Made by a program: the position numbers and the translations under genes. A stretch of 64,000 bases of DNA. It comes from Cryobacterium sp. MP_M3. Lineage in GTDB: Bacteria > Actinomycetota > Actinomycetes > Actinomycetales > Microbacteriaceae. Below the pieces are notes generated by a model. That model ran no database searches. It saw only the letters and a program-made list of their open reading frames with translations, and was not told where the DNA came from. Position 1 is the first letter of the stretch. Each line of letters begins with the position of its first letter. Positions 7,989-15,879 of the stretch are shown here, piece after piece. The stretch covers positions 62,001-126,000 of the forward strand of contig NZ_JADOVI010000004.1 of assembly GCF_015752155.1 (NCBI RefSeq). Direction: 5' to 3'.

Positions 7989-9059
7989 ATGACCATCCTG
8001 CTGACGCGACCGGTGCGGGCCGCTGCCACCCACTCCGCGCCGCCCGCGCCGCCCGCGCCGCCACGGGCGACCGAGGATTACTGCCCGTTCCCGCTCACCT
8101 CCGACCCCCGGCGGTTCGGCCTGACGACCAGCACCATGCGGCTGCGCGGCGGAACGATCGTGGTGCGACACGGCCGCCGCACCGCCGGCGACACCGCGAC
8201 GATCCTGCTCCACGGCGCCGCCGGTTCCTGGACGACCTGGACACCGCTGCTGCAATCGGCCCGCTCCGCCGGCGGCGCGGGTTTCACCGATCTGATCATC
8301 CCCGACCTGCCCGGCTGGGGCGACAGCACCCTGACAACGGAGGCCGGGCAGGCGAATGCCGCGGCGCCCGGCATCGAGGCGACGGCAGCGCTCATCGCCG
8401 AAATCGCCGAGGCGCTCGGCTATCGTCGCTGGCAGGTGCTCGGCCATTCCATGGGCGGCTTCATCGCACTGGAACTCGCGGCGTCCTTCGTGGCGGAGAC
8501 GGCATCCGTCGGACTCGTCTCGGCGACGACCTACGCCGTGATCGACAGCGTGCGGCACCCGGTGTCCCGCTTCGGCATCCTCCCTGCCTACACCGCACTG
8601 CTCGGGGTGATGCGCGTGCTCGCCGGGTTCGGCCGCGGCGGCACGTCCCTCGTGCGAGCCCTCGACCGGCTGGGCATGCTCCGCCCCCTGACCGCGCCCC
8701 TCTTCGCCCGGGTCGCCGCGGTGCACCCCAGCGTCATCTCCGCGCTCGCCACCGAGGTGCGTCCCGACCGCTTCGCCGCCGCATCCGCCCTCGCCGGCCG
8801 CTACGACGCGGATGCCGCCTGGTCGAGGATCCGCTGCCCGGTCCGGGCCGTCCGGGGAAGTTCCGACGCGTTCGTCGCCGAGGCCGACACGGCCAGGCTC
8901 CGCCGGGTGATCCGCGACTTCACCCCGCACACGCTGCCCGGCACCGGGCACTTCGGCCACGTCGAGCGCCCCGGCGAGACCCTGCGGTTGCTCGGCCCCG
9001 TTCCAACCCCCACGCCGATTCCCTTGTCAACGACCGTCAATGCGACCACACTGAGGTGA
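7989..9059 (+). CDS. Alpha/beta hydrolase
   Basis: A 356-residue cytoplasmic hydrolase. The start at ATG 7989 follows AGGAAC closely. The fold is marked by ILLHGAAGSWTTW (oxyanion region), DLPGWGDS, the nucleophile elbow GHSMGG with catalytic Ser, and the distal His in GTGHFGHVERP; the acid residue is probably the Asp of GSSDAFV. A 25-residue Ala/Pro-rich N-terminal tail precedes the fold. It belongs to the large proline-iminopeptidase/haloperoxidase-like group, and the substrate cannot be predicted. It is divergent from the old yellow enzyme, which may hint at a shared catabolic or detoxifying role. Confidence 0.85.
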   Translation: MTILLTRPVRAAATHSAPPAPPAPPRATEDYCPFPLTSDPRRFGLTTSTMRLRGGTIVVRHGRRTAGDTATILLHGAAGSWTTWTPLLQSARSAGGAGFTDLIIPDLPGWGDSTLTTEAGQANAAAPGIEATAALIAEIAEALGYRRWQVLGHSMGGFIALELAASFVAETASVGLVSATTYAVIDSVRHPVSRFGILPAYTALLGVMRVLAGFGRGGTSLVRALDRLGMLRPLTAPLFARVAAVHPSVISALATEVRPDRFAAASALAGRYDADAAWSRIRCPVRAVRGSSDAFVAEADTARLRRVIRDFTPHTLPGTGHFGHVERPGETLRLLGPVPTPTPIPLSTTVNATTLR

Positions 9060-9137
9060 CGACTGGTTCCTGGGACAAGGTCACACCGAATCGCAGGCTC
9101 ACGAGCGCTTTTTTCGACCGAATGAAAGCGGCACCCC

Positions 9138-9542
9138 ATGGGTTCCTTGACATACGACCGGGTCACCGTCGAGTTCGACGATCGGATCCTGGCGCACCTG
9201 CAGATCGTGATCGTGCAGAAATTGCGCCGCGGCGAGAGCTTCCTGCTGTCCTGGCGCAACGCGGCCGAGGCCGGGGACGGCCGCAGTTCTGCCTGGCTGC
9301 ACCCGGCGATCCCGCTCTATTTCAAGTTCTCCGGCGGCCAGCCGCCCACGATCAATCCGCTCTGGCTGGCCCAGCTCACCCGCTCGGCCAATAGCTCGCA
9401 GGGCCTCGTGGCCACCGGCGAGGAGCGGGCGATGGCCGAGCCCGACACCCCCGTGCGTCCGGAACGAGGCCACCGGCCGGATCAGAAGTTCACCGTGCGC
9501 GCCGCCCCGAACTCGCAGGAAACGATCGCCACCGAAAGCTGA
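9138..9542 (+). CDS. Short conserved Microbacteriaceae-type protein (DUF7882-like)
   Basis: A 134-residue protein starting at ATG 9138. Its body (MGSLTYDRVTVEFDDRILA, QKLRRGESFLLSW, AWLHPAIPLYFKFSGG, NPLWLAQLTRSANSSQG) matches my memory of a small family that is very common in Microbacteriaceae, often mislabelled ATP-dependent DNA ligase in databases and recently named DUF7882. It has no ligase motif. The first 95 residues are a compact alpha/beta unit, and the last 40 are polar and probably disordered. The function is unknown. It stands alone between a hydrolase and a convergent amidase. Confidence 0.7.
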   Translation: MGSLTYDRVTVEFDDRILAHLQIVIVQKLRRGESFLLSWRNAAEAGDGRSSAWLHPAIPLYFKFSGGQPPTINPLWLAQLTRSANSSQGLVATGEERAMAEPDTPVRPERGHRPDQKFTVRAAPNSQETIATES

Positions 9543-9565
9543 ACTTCCTGCGGGGCGGCAGCCTG

Positions 9566-10435
9566 TCAGCGGGGCAGCACTGCGAACCGCCGCAGCGCCA
9601 GCGCCGGGTTCACGGCCCGCACGGCCTCGATCCTGGCCTTCGAGACCCAGGCGACCGCGACATCCGTCGTCTCGCCGATGGTGACCAGCTCGACCCCCAT
9701 CGGGTCGACCACCATGCTGTTGCCGACGCCGATGGGCGGGGCGTGGTCGGCGGCCGCGACGTAGACGGTGTTTTCCAGGCCCCGCGCGGTGATCAGGGTT
9801 CGCCAGTGCAGTTCCTTGAGTGGACCTCGCACCCACTCTGACGGCACCAGGACGAGATCGGCTCCGGCGTCGACGAGCCGGCGGGTCACCTCGGGGAAAC
9901 GGATGTCGTAGCAGGTCTGCATCCCGACCGTCAGCCCGTCGACGAGGAACGTCTCCGGCGCCTGAACCGTGCCAGGCAGCACCCAGTCCGACTCCCGGTC
10001 CCCGAACGCGTCGTAGAGGTGCAGCTTGCGATACGTCGCGACCAGCTGCCCCGACGGATGGAGCGCCACGAGCGTGTTCGAGAACCGATCCGGGTCGGCC
10101 GTGACCTCGAGCATGCCGGCGACGACATGAATCCCGAAGTCGCCGGCGAGCGCGGCGAGCGCGGTCACGAAGGCGCCGTCCAGCGGCTCCGCCGCCGCGA
10201 CGAACGAGCGGCCCAGCACGGGCTCGAAGAAGGACGAGTACTCGGGGAACACCACGAGGCGGGCACCGCGGGCGGCCGCGGTCGCGGCCAGTGCGCGCAT
10301 GGCCGCGATGTTGCCGGCCTGGTCGACGCCCGGCCTGAACTGGGCGACGGCAACGCCGAATGCGGCGGCGGGATCGGCGGCAGCGCGGCCGTCGGCGGCG
10401 GGATCGGGATCGGCGGCAGCGGCGGAATCGATCAT
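9566..10435 (-). CDS. Carbon-nitrogen hydrolase (nitrilase superfamily)
   Basis: A 289-residue amidase-fold enzyme. The triad is visible: Glu in VVFPEYSSFF, Lys in YRKLHLYDAFGDRES and Cys in QTCYDIRFPE, with the second conserved Glu in TARGLENTVYV. The fold is preceded by a 28-residue Ala/Asp/Pro-rich tail. Homologous groups include omega-amidase/Nit2 and deaminated-glutathione amidase; KLHLYDAFGDRES resembles those more than true nitrilases, but the substrate is an inference. ATG 10435 is preceded by the -10 box TAGGCT at 10442-10447 with six bases between, so translation is probably leaderless. Confidence 0.88.
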   Translation of the reverse strand: MIDSAAAADPDPAADGRAAADPAAAFGVAVAQFRPGVDQAGNIAAMRALAATAAARGARLVVFPEYSSFFEPVLGRSFVAAAEPLDGAFVTALAALAGDFGIHVVAGMLEVTADPDRFSNTLVALHPSGQLVATYRKLHLYDAFGDRESDWVLPGTVQAPETFLVDGLTVGMQTCYDIRFPEVTRRLVDAGADLVLVPSEWVRGPLKELHWRTLITARGLENTVYVAAADHAPPIGVGNSMVVDPMGVELVTIGETTDVAVAWVSKARIEAVRAVNPALALRRFAVLPR

Positions 10436-10441
10436 GGCGCC

Positions 10442-10447
10442 AGCCTA
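10442..10447 (-). promoter_or_regulatory. -10 box of leaderless promoter (nitrilase gene)
   Basis: TAGGCT on the minus strand, six bases from ATG 10435. It is the same box and spacing seen before several other genes in the window. Confidence 0.5.
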
Positions 10448-10588
10448 GCCTCCGCTCGAACGTCGACCAGGCTGGCAAACGGCTGCGATTCCGGCACCGA
10501 TTCTCCCCGTGCGCACCGCGCCGCCCCGCACGGCGACGATGACGTGCCAGCATGAGGTGAGGCGGTTCCGGCAACCGAAAGGCACCCG

Positions 10589-11263
10589 ATGAAGATCTTG
10601 GTCGTGGAAGACGATGACCAGATGGGCGAGCTCATCGAGCGCGGCCTGCACGCCGAGGGCTACGAGATCGTTCGGGCGGGCAACGGAATGGACGCGTTGA
10701 TCGCGATCAACAACGACGATTTCGCCCTCGCCGCGATCGACGTGATGCTGCCGGGGATGAGCGGCTTCGAGATCTGCCGGCGCATCCGCGACTCAGGCAA
10801 CACGATGCCCGTGCTCCTGATCACGGCCAGAGACACCGTGGAGGACCGGGTGTTCGGCCTGGATAGCGGCGCCGACGACTACCTGACCAAACCGTTCGCT
10901 TTCGCCGAGCTGACCGCTCGGGTTCGCGCCATGCTCCGGCGGCATTCGATGGGAACCCCGGCGAGCCTCGAGCTCGGCCGCCTGGCCATCGACTCCCGAG
11001 ACCTCAAGGTGACCGTGGCCGGCCGCACACTCTCGTTGAGTCCGAAGGAGGTCGCCCTGCTTCGCCTGCTCTGCAGCCGCGCGGGTGAGACGGTGGACCG
11101 GTCGACGATCCTCGAGGAGATCTGGAACGGCACGGAGCACATCGATCCGAACATCGTCGACCAGTACATCAGCTACCTGCGGCGCAAGATCGACTCCGAC
11201 GCCGCGGGCATCCGCATCGTCACCGTGCGCGGCGCCGGCTACGCGGTCGAGTTGACTCCGTGA
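10589..11263 (+). CDS. OmpR/PhoB-family response regulator
   Basis: A 224-residue two-domain regulator. The receiver domain spans residues 1-115 with acidic pocket EDDD (8-10), phospho-acceptor Asp51 (AAIDVMLPG) and Lys101 (LTKPF). The winged-helix DNA-binding domain spans about 128-222 (SLSPKEVALLRLL, DPNIVDQYISYLRRKID, VRGAGYAV). The start at ATG 10589 follows GAAAGG. The sensor kinase gene begins 13 bases downstream, so the two form one operon. Targets cannot be inferred; the envelope glycosyltransferases downstream are possible candidates. Confidence 0.93.
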   Translation: MKILVVEDDDQMGELIERGLHAEGYEIVRAGNGMDALIAINNDDFALAAIDVMLPGMSGFEICRRIRDSGNTMPVLLITARDTVEDRVFGLDSGADDYLTKPFAFAELTARVRAMLRRHSMGTPASLELGRLAIDSRDLKVTVAGRTLSLSPKEVALLRLLCSRAGETVDRSTILEEIWNGTEHIDPNIVDQYISYLRRKIDSDAAGIRIVTVRGAGYAVELTP

Positions 11264-11276
11264 CAGACGCCCCGAC

Positions 11277-12644
11277 ATGAAACTGCCCGGGCTGTCGATC
11301 AGGGGCCGCATCAGCATCGGCAGCGTGCTCGTCGCCGCGGTGCTGTTCAGCTCCGCCGCATTCTTCTTCCGCCTCGAGGTGCAGTCGATCCTGATCGACA
11401 CGACAGAGACGCTCCTGCGCAACGACGCAGCCCCTCTCGTGGCAGATCTGGTCCGCAACCCGACGGAGCCGATCGACGCGCCGACGGAAGGCCAGCTCAT
11501 CGCCGTGATCGATCCCGGCGGGGAACTGCACCGGTCCTCCCTCCCCCGGAGCCTCAACAACAGGCTTGATGACCTGGCGGAGATCGGGGAGCATCCGCAG
11601 ACCGTCGACACCGGCAACACCCGCTACCTGGTCGCGTCGACGATCGCGGTCACCGACACCGGCAACTGGGTGATCGTCACCGCTCGCAACGAGGAGGCGT
11701 TGTCGCTGCTGCTCGACGAGCTGACCCGGGTGCTGACGATCGGCACGATCGTGCTCACCGTCGGCTTCGGGCTGGCCTCCTGGCTGCTGACCGGCGCCGC
11801 GCTGCGGCCGGTGAACCGCCTCCGCGCCGAGGCGGAGAGCCTCAGCACGGCCGGGGCGTCGGCCCATCTGCTCGTGCCCGCAGGAAACGACGAGGTCAGC
11901 CGGCTCGCGGTCACGCTCAACGACTTCATCGGGCGTCTCCGCCGCGGCGTCGATCGGGAGAAGCAGGTGGTGTCGGACGCCAGCCACGAACTCCGGACCC
12001 CCCTGGCCGTGCTGAAGTCGCAACTCGAGCTCGCCCGCCTCAATACCGGAGACGCTCCGGCCCTCGAGCAGGACATCGCCGACGCATCCGTCACCGTCGA
12101 CCGGCTGGCCCGGCTGGCCACGAACCTGCTCGAACTGTCGAAGCTGGAAGGGCAGCAGCCGCCGCCCGAGACGAATTGGAACGGCGTCGTCGCCGAGATC
12201 TCCGCGTCGGTGGACCGCGCCCGGGTGGTGCGCAACGGCGCGGATCTCGATGTCGACTACGTGGTCGACGGCGAGGATGCCGATGGCCGCTACGCCATCT
12301 CGCCGACCAACGTGGGACAACTCGTCGACAACCTCGTTTCCAATTCGATCAACGCCATGCACGGACGGGGCGAGATCCTGGTGACCCTGCACCGGGCCGG
12401 GAACGAGGCCGTGCTGACCGTGCTGGACACAGGGCCGGGGATGCCGGACGGATTCATCCCGGTGGCCTTCGACCGGTTCTCCCGGCCGGAGCATTCACGG
12501 GCGGGCGGCGGCACCGGTTCGGGTCTCGGACTGGCCATCGTGCACGCCATCGTCGACCGCGCCGGTGGGAGGATCTCGCTCCGGAACACCGGCGGCGGGC
12601 TTGCCGTGGAGGTCAGGCTGCCGCGCCGCACCTTCGCGTCCTGA
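11277..12644 (+). CDS. Sensor histidine kinase
   Basis: A 455-residue membrane kinase. Two transmembrane helices (about 12-32 and 152-174) flank a 120-residue extracytoplasmic sensor region. A HAMP linker (about 175-225) leads to the dimerisation domain with phospho-acceptor His237 in SHELRTPL. The catalytic domain has the N box (VGQLVDNLVSNSINAM), G1 (DTGPGMP) and G2 (GTGSGLGLAI). It is the partner of the OmpR-type regulator directly upstream. The ligand is unknown; no metal or PAS motif is evident in the sensor region. Confidence 0.93.
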   Translation: MKLPGLSIRGRISIGSVLVAAVLFSSAAFFFRLEVQSILIDTTETLLRNDAAPLVADLVRNPTEPIDAPTEGQLIAVIDPGGELHRSSLPRSLNNRLDDLAEIGEHPQTVDTGNTRYLVASTIAVTDTGNWVIVTARNEEALSLLLDELTRVLTIGTIVLTVGFGLASWLLTGAALRPVNRLRAEAESLSTAGASAHLLVPAGNDEVSRLAVTLNDFIGRLRRGVDREKQVVSDASHELRTPLAVLKSQLELARLNTGDAPALEQDIADASVTVDRLARLATNLLELSKLEGQQPPPETNWNGVVAEISASVDRARVVRNGADLDVDYVVDGEDADGRYAISPTNVGQLVDNLVSNSINAMHGRGEILVTLHRAGNEAVLTVLDTGPGMPDGFIPVAFDRFSRPEHSRAGGGTGSGLGLAIVHAIVDRAGGRISLRNTGGGLAVEVRLPRRTFAS

Positions 12645-12692
12645 CTGGACCGGGCAACCTGAGAGCCTTCGCAGGCTGCCGTCCGGCCCTCG

Positions 12693-12720
12693 GGGTAAAC
12701 GTTAACCCGGGTGTCATAAC
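12693..12720 (+). promoter_or_regulatory. Palindromic operator candidate and -10 box before the membrane glycosyltransferase
   Basis: GGGTAAACGTTAACCC (12693-12708) is a 16-bp near-perfect palindrome with one mismatched pair. CATAAC at 12715-12720 could be a -10 box, with GTG 12729 eight bases later, which would give a leaderless or nearly leaderless transcript. No ribosome-binding site precedes the GTG. The palindrome would overlap the promoter and could bind the upstream response regulator or another factor; this is inference. Confidence 0.4.
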
Positions 12721-12728
12721 GTGTTGGT

Positions 12729-14270
12729 GTGTCTTCCCTCTCCACGCTCCCGCTCACCGAGGCTCGCCCAGAGCCCTGGCCGCTGCCTGCGCGCGGTCCG
12801 CTGCTGCCCGCCGCGCTGCTGGGCCTGCTCGGAATCCTCGTGTCGGCCTTCGGGTCGTGGCAGCCCTCGTACTGGGGCGACGAGGCGGCGAGCGTCATGT
12901 CGGCGGAGCGGTCCCTGCCGTCGCTGTTCAGGATGCTGGGCAATGTGGACGCGGTCCACGGTGCCTACTATCTGATCCTGCATTTCTGGATCCAGGCCTT
13001 CGGCGCGACCGAGTTCTCGACCAGACTGCCCAGCGCCATCGCCATCGGCCTGGCGACCGCGGGCACGTACCTCCTCGCACGCCGACTGACCGGCACCACG
13101 GTGGCGACGATTTCCGCGCTCGTCTTCGTCGTGCTCCCCCGCGTCACCTACATGGGAGCCGAGGCTCGCTCGACCGCCATGGCCACGGCCATCGCGGTCT
13201 GGCTCGTGGTGTTGCTCGTGCACATCGTGCGCCACCCGCCGACCGGCCGCCTCGCCCGCGCCGGCATCTGGGCCGGCTACGCCGCGCTCCTCGCCGCCGG
13301 GATCTACATGTTCCTCTACGTTGTGCTGCTCATCCCGGTGCTCGCGCTCGCGGTGTTCCTGCTGGCACCGCGGGACGCCCGGCGGATGGCGACGTTCCGA
13401 GCCTGGGCGGTGTCCAGCGTTGCGGGCCTGCTCCTTGCCCTGCCGGTCATGCTCGCCAGTGTGCACCAGCGCGAGCAGATCGCCTTCATCGGTCGCCGCC
13501 CGCAGATCGCGGTGCTGGACGCCGCCGTTCAGCAGTGGTTCGGGAACACACCGCTGGCCCTCGTCGCCTGGGCCCTGGTCGGCGCAGCAATCGTGACCGT
13601 CTTCGTGCTCCGCGGCCGCCGGGCCGCCGGCCCCGCGACGAAGCATGCCCTCGCCATCGCCCTGGCCTGGATGCTCTTCCCGAGCACCGTACTCCTCGTC
13701 GGCACTCACTTCGTGACCCCCATGTACTCGCTGCGCTACCTGTCGATCTGCACTCCCGCCGCGGCCATCGCGGTGGGAATCGGAATCGCCTGGCTCAAGC
13801 CGCGCTTGGCGCAGGCGTCGGTCCTGGTGCTGATCGTGTCGCTGATGCTGCCGGTCTACCAGGCCCAGCGCGGCGAATACGGGAAGAACTTCGGCAGCGA
13901 CTGGCGCCAGGCGGCGGACATCGTGCAGGCGGGTGCGAGGCCCGGCGACGCCGTGGTCTTCGACGAGAGTGTGCGGCCTTCCCGCAAGCCCCGCCTCGCC
14001 CTGCACCTCTACCCCGCGGCGTTCCAGGGGATGCGCGACGTGACCCTCGCCCGTTCCTACGACACCACCGGCCAGCTGTGGGACGAGACCGCCCCGCTGG
14101 CCGCCGTCGGCGATCGCCTCACCGGCACGAACACGGTGTGGGTGCTTCAATACAAGCGAAGCAAGGAATTCACCTCCGGGAACGACATCCGGACACTGCA
14201 GCAGCTCGGATTCACGGTTACCGGGTCGACGACCGTCAACCGCACCATCATCATCGAACTGACGAGGTAG
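12729..14270 (+). CDS. Multi-span membrane glycosyltransferase (GT39/ArnT-like, GT-C fold)
   Basis: A 513-residue integral membrane protein with about ten hydrophobic helices followed by a 120-residue soluble C-terminal domain. The first extracytoplasmic loop carries SYWGDEAASVMSAERS, the acidic motif typical of GT-C enzymes that use polyprenyl-phosphate sugars (ArnT/PMT-like). HGAYYLILHFWI and EARSTAMATAIAVW are further family-like segments. The adjacent gene encodes a polyprenol-phosphate mannose synthase-like enzyme that could supply the lipid-linked sugar. The probable role is sugar transfer to a wall polymer or protein outside the membrane. The start is GTG 12729 with no visible ribosome-binding site. 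Confidence 0.8.
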   Translation: MSSLSTLPLTEARPEPWPLPARGPLLPAALLGLLGILVSAFGSWQPSYWGDEAASVMSAERSLPSLFRMLGNVDAVHGAYYLILHFWIQAFGATEFSTRLPSAIAIGLATAGTYLLARRLTGTTVATISALVFVVLPRVTYMGAEARSTAMATAIAVWLVVLLVHIVRHPPTGRLARAGIWAGYAALLAAGIYMFLYVVLLIPVLALAVFLLAPRDARRMATFRAWAVSSVAGLLLALPVMLASVHQREQIAFIGRRPQIAVLDAAVQQWFGNTPLALVAWALVGAAIVTVFVLRGRRAAGPATKHALAIALAWMLFPSTVLLVGTHFVTPMYSLRYLSICTPAAAIAVGIGIAWLKPRLAQASVLVLIVSLMLPVYQAQRGEYGKNFGSDWRQAADIVQAGARPGDAVVFDESVRPSRKPRLALHLYPAAFQGMRDVTLARSYDTTGQLWDETAPLAAVGDRLTGTNTVWVLQYKRSKEFTSGNDIRTLQQLGFTVTGSTTVNRTIIIELTR

Positions 14271-14274
14271 CTTC

Positions 14275-15030
14275 ATGGCACAGACTCTGGTCATCATCCC
14301 GACCTACAACGAACGCGACAACCTCGGCCCGATCGTCGGCCGCGTGCGCGCCAGCGTGCCGGATGCCGACGTGCTCGTCGTCGACGATTCGTCGCCGGAC
14401 GGCACGGGCGCCCTGGCCGACGGGCTCGCCGCCTCGGACGCCGCGGTGCACGTGCTGCACCGCACCAGCAAGGACGGCCTCGGCGCCGCCTACCTCGAGG
14501 CATTCTCCTGGGCCCTCTCCCGCGGCTACGACCGGCTCGTGCAGCTCGACGCCGACGGTTCGCACCTCCCTGAGCAGCTCCCCGGCCTGCTCGCCGCAGC
14601 CGAGTCGGCCGACGTCGTGATGGGGTCGCGCTGGATCCCGGGCGGCGAGGTGAAGAACTGGCCGTGGCACCGCCGGGTGCTCTCCCGCGGCGGCTCGATC
14701 TACTCCAGGCTGCTCCTGCGGCTGCAGGAGCGGGACGTGACCGGGGGTTACCGCGTCTACACCGCGCACGCGTTGGAGCGGATGAGGCTGTCGAGCGTCG
14801 AAAGCCTGGGCTACTGCTTCCAGATCGACATGCTGCTTCACGCCGTTCGCGCCGGGCTCCGGGTTGTCGAAGTGCCGATCACGTTCGTGGAGCGCACCCG
14901 CGGCTCTTCGAAAATGAGCGGCGGAATCGTGATCGAGGCGATGGCCCGGGTCACGATCTGGGGTCTGACCGGCAAGGGAGCGCGCCGGGTTGGACAGCTG
15001 GAGCCCGCGGCAGCATCCGATCGGGGCTGA
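14275..15030 (+). CDS. ppm1: Polyprenol monophosphomannose synthase-like glycosyltransferase
   Basis: A 251-residue family-2 glycosyltransferase. VIIPTYNERDNL and VVDDSSPDGTG bind the nucleotide sugar, VQLDADGSHLPEQLP is the metal-binding DxD region, and GSRWIPGGEVKNWPWHRR with RGGSIYSR fits dolichol/polyprenol-phosphate mannose synthases (DPM1, mycobacterial Ppm1 catalytic domain). The expected reaction is GDP-mannose plus polyprenyl phosphate giving polyprenyl-phosphomannose at the inner membrane face. There is no fused transmembrane or acyltransferase domain. It begins four bases after the GT-C gene, so the donor-making enzyme and its probable user form an operon. Confidence 0.88.
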   Translation: MAQTLVIIPTYNERDNLGPIVGRVRASVPDADVLVVDDSSPDGTGALADGLAASDAAVHVLHRTSKDGLGAAYLEAFSWALSRGYDRLVQLDADGSHLPEQLPGLLAAAESADVVMGSRWIPGGEVKNWPWHRRVLSRGGSIYSRLLLRLQERDVTGGYRVYTAHALERMRLSSVESLGYCFQIDMLLHAVRAGLRVVEVPITFVERTRGSSKMSGGIVIEAMARVTIWGLTGKGARRVGQLEPAAASDRG

Positions 15031-15045
15031 CCGGCGATCCCGAGG

Positions 15046-15103
15046 TTGTGAGTTCGGGTCATTCTGACTATATGATGGTGCCACCAGTTAGAGTCACAGT
15101 GAC
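15046..15103 (+). promoter_or_regulatory. Promoter of the nrtR-nad locus with two candidate NrtR operators
   Basis: A -35-like TTGTGA (15046-15051) and -10 TATGAT (15071-15076) are separated by 19 bases. Two related palindromes, GTCATTCTGAC (15058-15068) and GTCACAGTGAC (15093-15103), share GTCA-N3-TGAC and lie 35 bp centre to centre, one in the promoter spacer and one just after the expected transcription start. Their position before a NrtR-like regulator and nadABC suggests autoregulation by NrtR. Confidence 0.55.
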
Positions 15104-15125
15104 CTTTACTTAGTGGATACCTCAG

Positions 15126-15818
15126 ATGACCTCAGCAGCCCCGGCGACACTCGCCGTCTCGACGGTCATCTTCGCGCTTCGCTCCGACACCGAGTCGGAC
15201 TTCAAGACCCTCTGGCTGCCGCTCGTGCGCCGCACCCGGGAGCCGTTCCTCGACCAATGGGCGCTTCCCGGCGGGAGCCTTCCGGCCGACGAAGAACTCG
15301 CCACCGCTGCCGCACGTACCCTGCGGGAGACCACAGGCCTGGCGCCCAAATATCTGGAGCAGCTCTACACCTTCGGCGACCCCGGCCGCTCCCCCGGCGC
15401 CCGCGTGGTCTCCGTGGTCTACTGGGCCCTCGTCGAGTCGGGCGAGGCGGCACTCGCCGTCGTCGGCGACAACGTGCAGTGGTTCCCGGCCGACCGGCTC
15501 CCCGAACTGGCCTTCGACCACAACCGGATCGTCGAGTACGCGCTGTGGCGGCTCCGCACGAAGGTCGAGTACTCCCGGATCGCGCACGCCTTCCTCGGCG
15601 AGACGTTCACCCTGGCCCAGCTCCGGGATGTGCACGAGGCCGTCCTGCAGAAGGCGCTCGACCCGGCCAACTTCCGCCGAACGGTCGAGTCCTCCGGCAC
15701 CGTCGTCGACACCGGGGAGCGCGTGGCCGGGGCCCGGCACCGTCCACCCCGGCTCTACCGGTACAACGATTCCGTGCGGGCCGCCGATCTGGGCCCGCTG
15801 GGTCCGTCGATCGGCTGA
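15126..15818 (+). CDS. nrtR: Nudix-related transcriptional regulator of NAD synthesis (NrtR-like)
   Basis: A 230-residue protein with an N-terminal Nudix fold (about 1-140) and a C-terminal winged-helix segment (about 150-230, LGETFTLAQLRDVHEAVLQKALDPANFRR). The Nudix box is degenerate: ALPGGSLPADEELATAAARTLRETTGL keeps only part of the GX5EX7REUXEEXGU consensus, so hydrolysis is unlikely. NrtR regulators sense ADP-ribose or NAD metabolites and repress NAD biosynthesis genes, and in mycobacteria nrtR adjoins nadABC. Here it lies immediately upstream of nadA on the same strand. A plain Nudix hydrolase is the alternative, but the C-terminal domain and context favour NrtR. Confidence 0.85.
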   Translation: MTSAAPATLAVSTVIFALRSDTESDFKTLWLPLVRRTREPFLDQWALPGGSLPADEELATAAARTLRETTGLAPKYLEQLYTFGDPGRSPGARVVSVVYWALVESGEAALAVVGDNVQWFPADRLPELAFDHNRIVEYALWRLRTKVEYSRIAHAFLGETFTLAQLRDVHEAVLQKALDPANFRRTVESSGTVVDTGERVAGARHRPPRLYRYNDSVRAADLGPLGPSIG

Positions 15819-15879
15819 CCCGGATGTCCGGCCCCCTGATTTGCCGCTTTCGCTTTTCTGACCATCGAGGAGTAACCGT

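Noticed and set aside
9138-9542. ATP-dependent DNA ligase
   Set aside because: The protein has no ligase motif (no KxDG) and is far too short; that name is a database error I recall for the family.
12176-14620. 814-codon plus-strand frame through the kinase and glycosyltransferase
   Set aside because: Another frame of the histidine kinase, GT-C protein and Ppm1-like genes; Arg/Pro-rich shadow composition.
15126-15818. Ordinary Nudix hydrolase
   Set aside because: The Nudix box is incomplete and a C-terminal winged-helix-like part is present; position before nadABC favours NrtR.
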